This document shows positions 62,116 through 64,000 of a DNA stretch of 64,000 bases, piece by piece. Under the pieces are notes generated by a model that saw only the letters and a program-made list of their open reading frames with translations, did not search any database and was not told where the DNA came from. The first letter of the stretch is position 1, and each line of letters begins with the position of its first letter. Source of the DNA: Methanococcoides sp. EBM-47 (lineage in GTDB: Archaea; Halobacteriota; Methanosarcinia; Methanosarcinales; Methanosarcinaceae); assembly GCA_001896725.1 (NCBI GenBank), contig MPPA01000018.1:1-64000 (forward strand). Direction: 5' to 3'. The translations under genes and the position numbers were made by a program.

Positions 62116-62817
62116 ATGACAGGATATTCATTAGGCATCAAAGAGCTGGATGAGATCCTTGGTAGTATCAGGGAGGGAACGAATATCATGATGATAGGTC
62201 CTCCTATGAGCTCTAAAGATGAACTCCTTAACCTGATCGTGTACAACGGCTTCATTAATGGTAATTCATCTATAGTTGTATCCACCCGTGAACCAGGAGA
62301 AAGGTTCTTTGAATGGTTCGAACGCAATGGAATAGACATATCTGATGCTAACATAGGTGTAGTCGATTGCGTTACAAAGACCCTTGGGATGGGTGCCCCG
62401 GAAACAGACAGAATAAAACGCGCATCGAGCCCGGTTGATCTGACCGGTATTGGAGTAAAGATCAGTCAGTTCTTTGAAGATTTCCTGATGAAAAGAAAGA
62501 TACGCCATAACAGGCTTTGTATCAACTCACTGTCAACTATACTGATGTATTCCAATCTGCATACAGTGTTCAAATTCCTTCACGTCTTCACCGGAAGAGT
62601 AAAAGCAGCAAATGGATTAGGAATATATGTTGTAGAGGATGGAATGCATGATCAGCAAACAATAACTACCCTACAACAACTTTTTGATGGAATGATCGAG
62701 ATCCGTTCAAGCGGTGAGCATCACTGTGTACGTGTGATTGGATTGACCCCAAAACCAACTCCCTGGTTTGAATATGAGATCGAAGGCAATCGCCTGAAGC
62801 TTAAAGAATGCAGGTGA
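62116..62817 (+). CDS. RecA/RAD55-fold protein with degenerate Walker A
   Basis: A 233-residue KaiC/RAD55-like protein: YSLGIKELDEILGSIREG aligns with the family start, but the P-loop reads IGPPMSSKDEL, lacking the Gly-Lys-Ser/Thr core; INSLSTILMYS takes the place of the Walker B strand. Hence ATP binding may be lost or altered, suggesting a partner or regulator of an active paralogue. ATG at 62116 follows AGGTTG. Stand-alone gene between moaB and yhbY. Confidence 0.78.
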   Translation: MTGYSLGIKELDEILGSIREGTNIMMIGPPMSSKDELLNLIVYNGFINGNSSIVVSTREPGERFFEWFERNGIDISDANIGVVDCVTKTLGMGAPETDRIKRASSPVDLTGIGVKISQFFEDFLMKRKIRHNRLCINSLSTILMYSNLHTVFKFLHVFTGRVKAANGLGIYVVEDGMHDQQTITTLQQLFDGMIEIRSSGEHHCVRVIGLTPKPTPWFEYEIEGNRLKLKECR

Positions 62818-62919
62818 AAAAAAATCCTAGAAATAGATCTCTATCAACTTATGTGCCCCTTTATGTTATTGCACTTTTAGCCACAGAGTATTTGAACATG
62901 AAATAAATTAGGAATAGCT

Positions 62920-63180
62920 ATGGACAAAGCCAAGTTACACGAACTAAAAGCGGAAGCTTCCCAATTAAAACCAATAATTAACATTGGTAAGAGCGGGGTC
63001 ACTGACAGCGTGGTGGAAGAGATAAAAAAACATCTCAAAACTGATCATCTGATAAAGATAAAAATGCTAAAAAGCTCCCGGGAAGAAAAAGATACGGCAG
63101 CTATAGCAGAAGAACTGTCACAGGCTACTGCCTCCAAGGTAATAGAAATAAGAGGCAATAACGTAGTGCTGTACAAGTGA
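62920..63180 (+). CDS. YhbY/CRM-domain RNA-binding protein
   Basis: An 86-residue CRM-domain protein: LKPIINIGKSGVTDSVVEEI and IEIRGNNVVLYK bracket the fold with the GxxG-type loop. In bacteria YhbY binds pre-ribosomal large subunits; a similar role in archaea is likely. Monocistronic, followed by hairpins. Confidence 0.93.
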   Translation: MDKAKLHELKAEASQLKPIINIGKSGVTDSVVEEIKKHLKTDHLIKIKMLKSSREEKDTAAIAEELSQATASKVIEIRGNNVVLYK

Positions 63181-63220
63181 ATAAGAATATTATTTGATAT
63201 CTGAAGGAGGTATTGCCCCA

Positions 63221-63282
63221 CTTCGTGCAAGATCATGAGCTCACGAAGCAGTATCTACCTTAATTCCGGGACCAATGCCCGG
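63221..63282. terminator. Two hairpins between convergent yhbY-like gene and moeA
   Basis: CTTCGTG (63221-63227) pairs with CACGAAG (63242-63248), and CCGGG (63266-63270) with CCCGG (63278-63282). They lie between two convergent genes and could end transcription from both sides. Confidence 0.5.
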
Positions 63283-63292
63283 ACCTTTCGGC

Positions 63293-64000
63293 TTATTCGA
63301 TCAACACTACATCGACTTCACTTGCTTTTTCATATCCTTCGACATGCTCCGGTATGATAACGAATCCCTGGGATCTGGCAATGGAGCTAAGGATACCGGC
63401 CCCGGCGGTCATCAGGGGATGAGCGATACTGCCATCGAGTATGACCCTGGCATAGCTCAGATACCCTTCACGCGAGGTGATCTTAGAGCTCAGCTGTGCC
63501 TTTACTATGACATCCGGCACATCGGGGGCATTTGCCACCTTTCTGAGCGCAGGCCTGCCAAACACGAACAACGCCACAAGACCTGCTGCAGGATACCCTG
63601 GCATGCATACCACTGGTTTGTTGTTCACCCTCCCAAGAGCAGTGGGCTTTCCCGGACTCAGGCCCACACCATGCACCAGCAGTTCTCCCAGAGAAGCTAC
63701 AACTTTGGGCACCAGGTCTTTTTCTCCTACGGATGTGCCACCAGAGACGACCAGCAGGTCTGCATCCAAATTTGCTTTTATAGCCTGCTCGATCTGAGCA
63801 TTATCCACGGGCACTATATTATGATATCTCGGTATTCCACCCCATTGTTCCACATATAGCCCTATCATAAGACTGTTACTCTCCAGGGTTTTGCCGGCTG
63901 GTGGCAGCTCTGTATATGAGAGAGGTATAAGATCATCGCCAACCGGAATTATAGCGACCAGCGGCTTGCAATATACTCTTGCTTCCCGGATACCGAGAGA
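63293..64000 (-). CDS. moeA: Molybdopterin molybdenumtransferase MoeA, 5' end outside window
   Basis: The C-terminal ~235 residues of MoeA; the frame is open to the right edge, so the start lies beyond 64000. Visible are AIIPVGDDLIPL at the end of domain 3's first strand, LLVVSGGTSVGEKDLVP, GLSPGKPTALGRVNNKPV, MPGYPAAGLVALF, and the C-terminal domain 4 ending VVLIE. It inserts molybdate (or tungstate) into adenylated molybdopterin, for enzymes such as formylmethanofuran dehydrogenase. Confidence 0.93.
   Translation of the reverse strand, partial: SLGIREARVYCKPLVAIIPVGDDLIPLSYTELPPAGKTLESNSLMIGLYVEQWGGIPRYHNIVPVDNAQIEQAIKANLDADLLVVSGGTSVGEKDLVPKVVASLGELLVHGVGLSPGKPTALGRVNNKPVVCMPGYPAAGLVALFVFGRPALRKVANAPDVPDVIVKAQLSSKITSREGYLSYARVILDGSIAHPLMTAGAGILSSIARSQGFVIIPEHVEGYEKASEVDVVLIE

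Noticed and set aside
1-64000. CRISPR arrays, tRNA and rRNA genes, transposases, prophage genes
   Set aside because: No regularly spaced repeats, cloverleaf-capable segments, rRNA motifs or transposase/integrase motifs were noticed on either strand; short or divergent cases could be missed without software.

Overview
The window reads as chromosome of a methanogenic archaeon of the Methanosarcinales, most likely Methanosarcinaceae; the genus cannot be fixed from the sequence. Support: a methanogenesis-marker-2 protein, a short archaeal NifB, the rare methanogen-type seryl-tRNA synthetase, aIF2-beta carrying a TRAM domain, an S-layer-duplication-type protein with a PGF-CTERM tail, a PEF-CTERM protein, PAN, anaerobic (cbi-type) cobamide genes, DUF356, and TATA boxes combined with Shine-Dalgarno sites. 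No rRNA, tRNA, CRISPR array, intact insertion sequence or prophage was recognised.

Layout. 1-8.2 kb: two paralogous membrane-anchored surface proteins (the first cut by the window edge) flank a minus-strand block with nifB-mmp2 and the preQ0/archaeosine operon queC-DUF366-queE-queD. 8.2-14.4 kb: a DUF523-DUF1722 protein, a zinc ribbon protein, eS1 (S3Ae), SerRS, a family 4 uracil-DNA glycosylase and an S-layer-like protein. 14.4-23.3 kb: a peptide/nickel-type ABC transporter with two related SAM methyltransferases and a CooC-like ATPase gene broken by an ochre codon; this looks like a nickel-linked locus. 23.4-30.8 kb: two flavin reductases, an FmdE-like protein, LemA with DUF2207, a YkgJ protein, UppP and an AK6-type kinase. 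30.8-34.7 kb: a compact trpDFEG operon. 34.9-35.3 kb: an isolated gene resembling the mCpol (minimal CRISPR polymerase) nucleotide cyclase family, broken by an ochre codon.

35.3-41.2 kb: cobQ/cbiP divergent from cbiT-cbiL-cbiF-cbiG(N)-cbiG(C)-cbiH-cbiC, encoding much of corrin ring construction. 41.2-46 kb: CcdA with a lipoprotein thioredoxin, a riboflavin/F420-pathway reductase, a CBS protein, a universal stress protein, an amidohydrolase, and a GC-richer intergenic stretch that folds well and may encode an RNA. 46-54.3 kb: small conserved archaeal proteins, proC, an MBF1-type regulator, PAN, DUF99, phosphoglucosamine mutase, and a tightly overlapping larE-GNAT-DUF531 operon. 54.3-64 kb: a PEF-CTERM protein, trpS-pheS, a KaiC-like ATPase/radical SAM pair behind a perfect 14-bp dyad, the uL16/L10e-aIF2-beta operon, MoaB, a second RecA-fold protein with a degenerate P-loop, a YhbY protein and MoeA cut by the window end.

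Recurring oddities: two otherwise well-preserved genes carry a single in-frame TAA (cooC-like, mCpol-like), and two genes (queC, cbiG) have no ATG/GTG/TTG where their conserved N-terminus begins although a good Shine-Dalgarno is present. These may be real (pseudogenes, AUC/AUA initiation) or sequence errors, and deserve read-level checking. All functional calls come from reading motifs and remembered family patterns; no database search was made.
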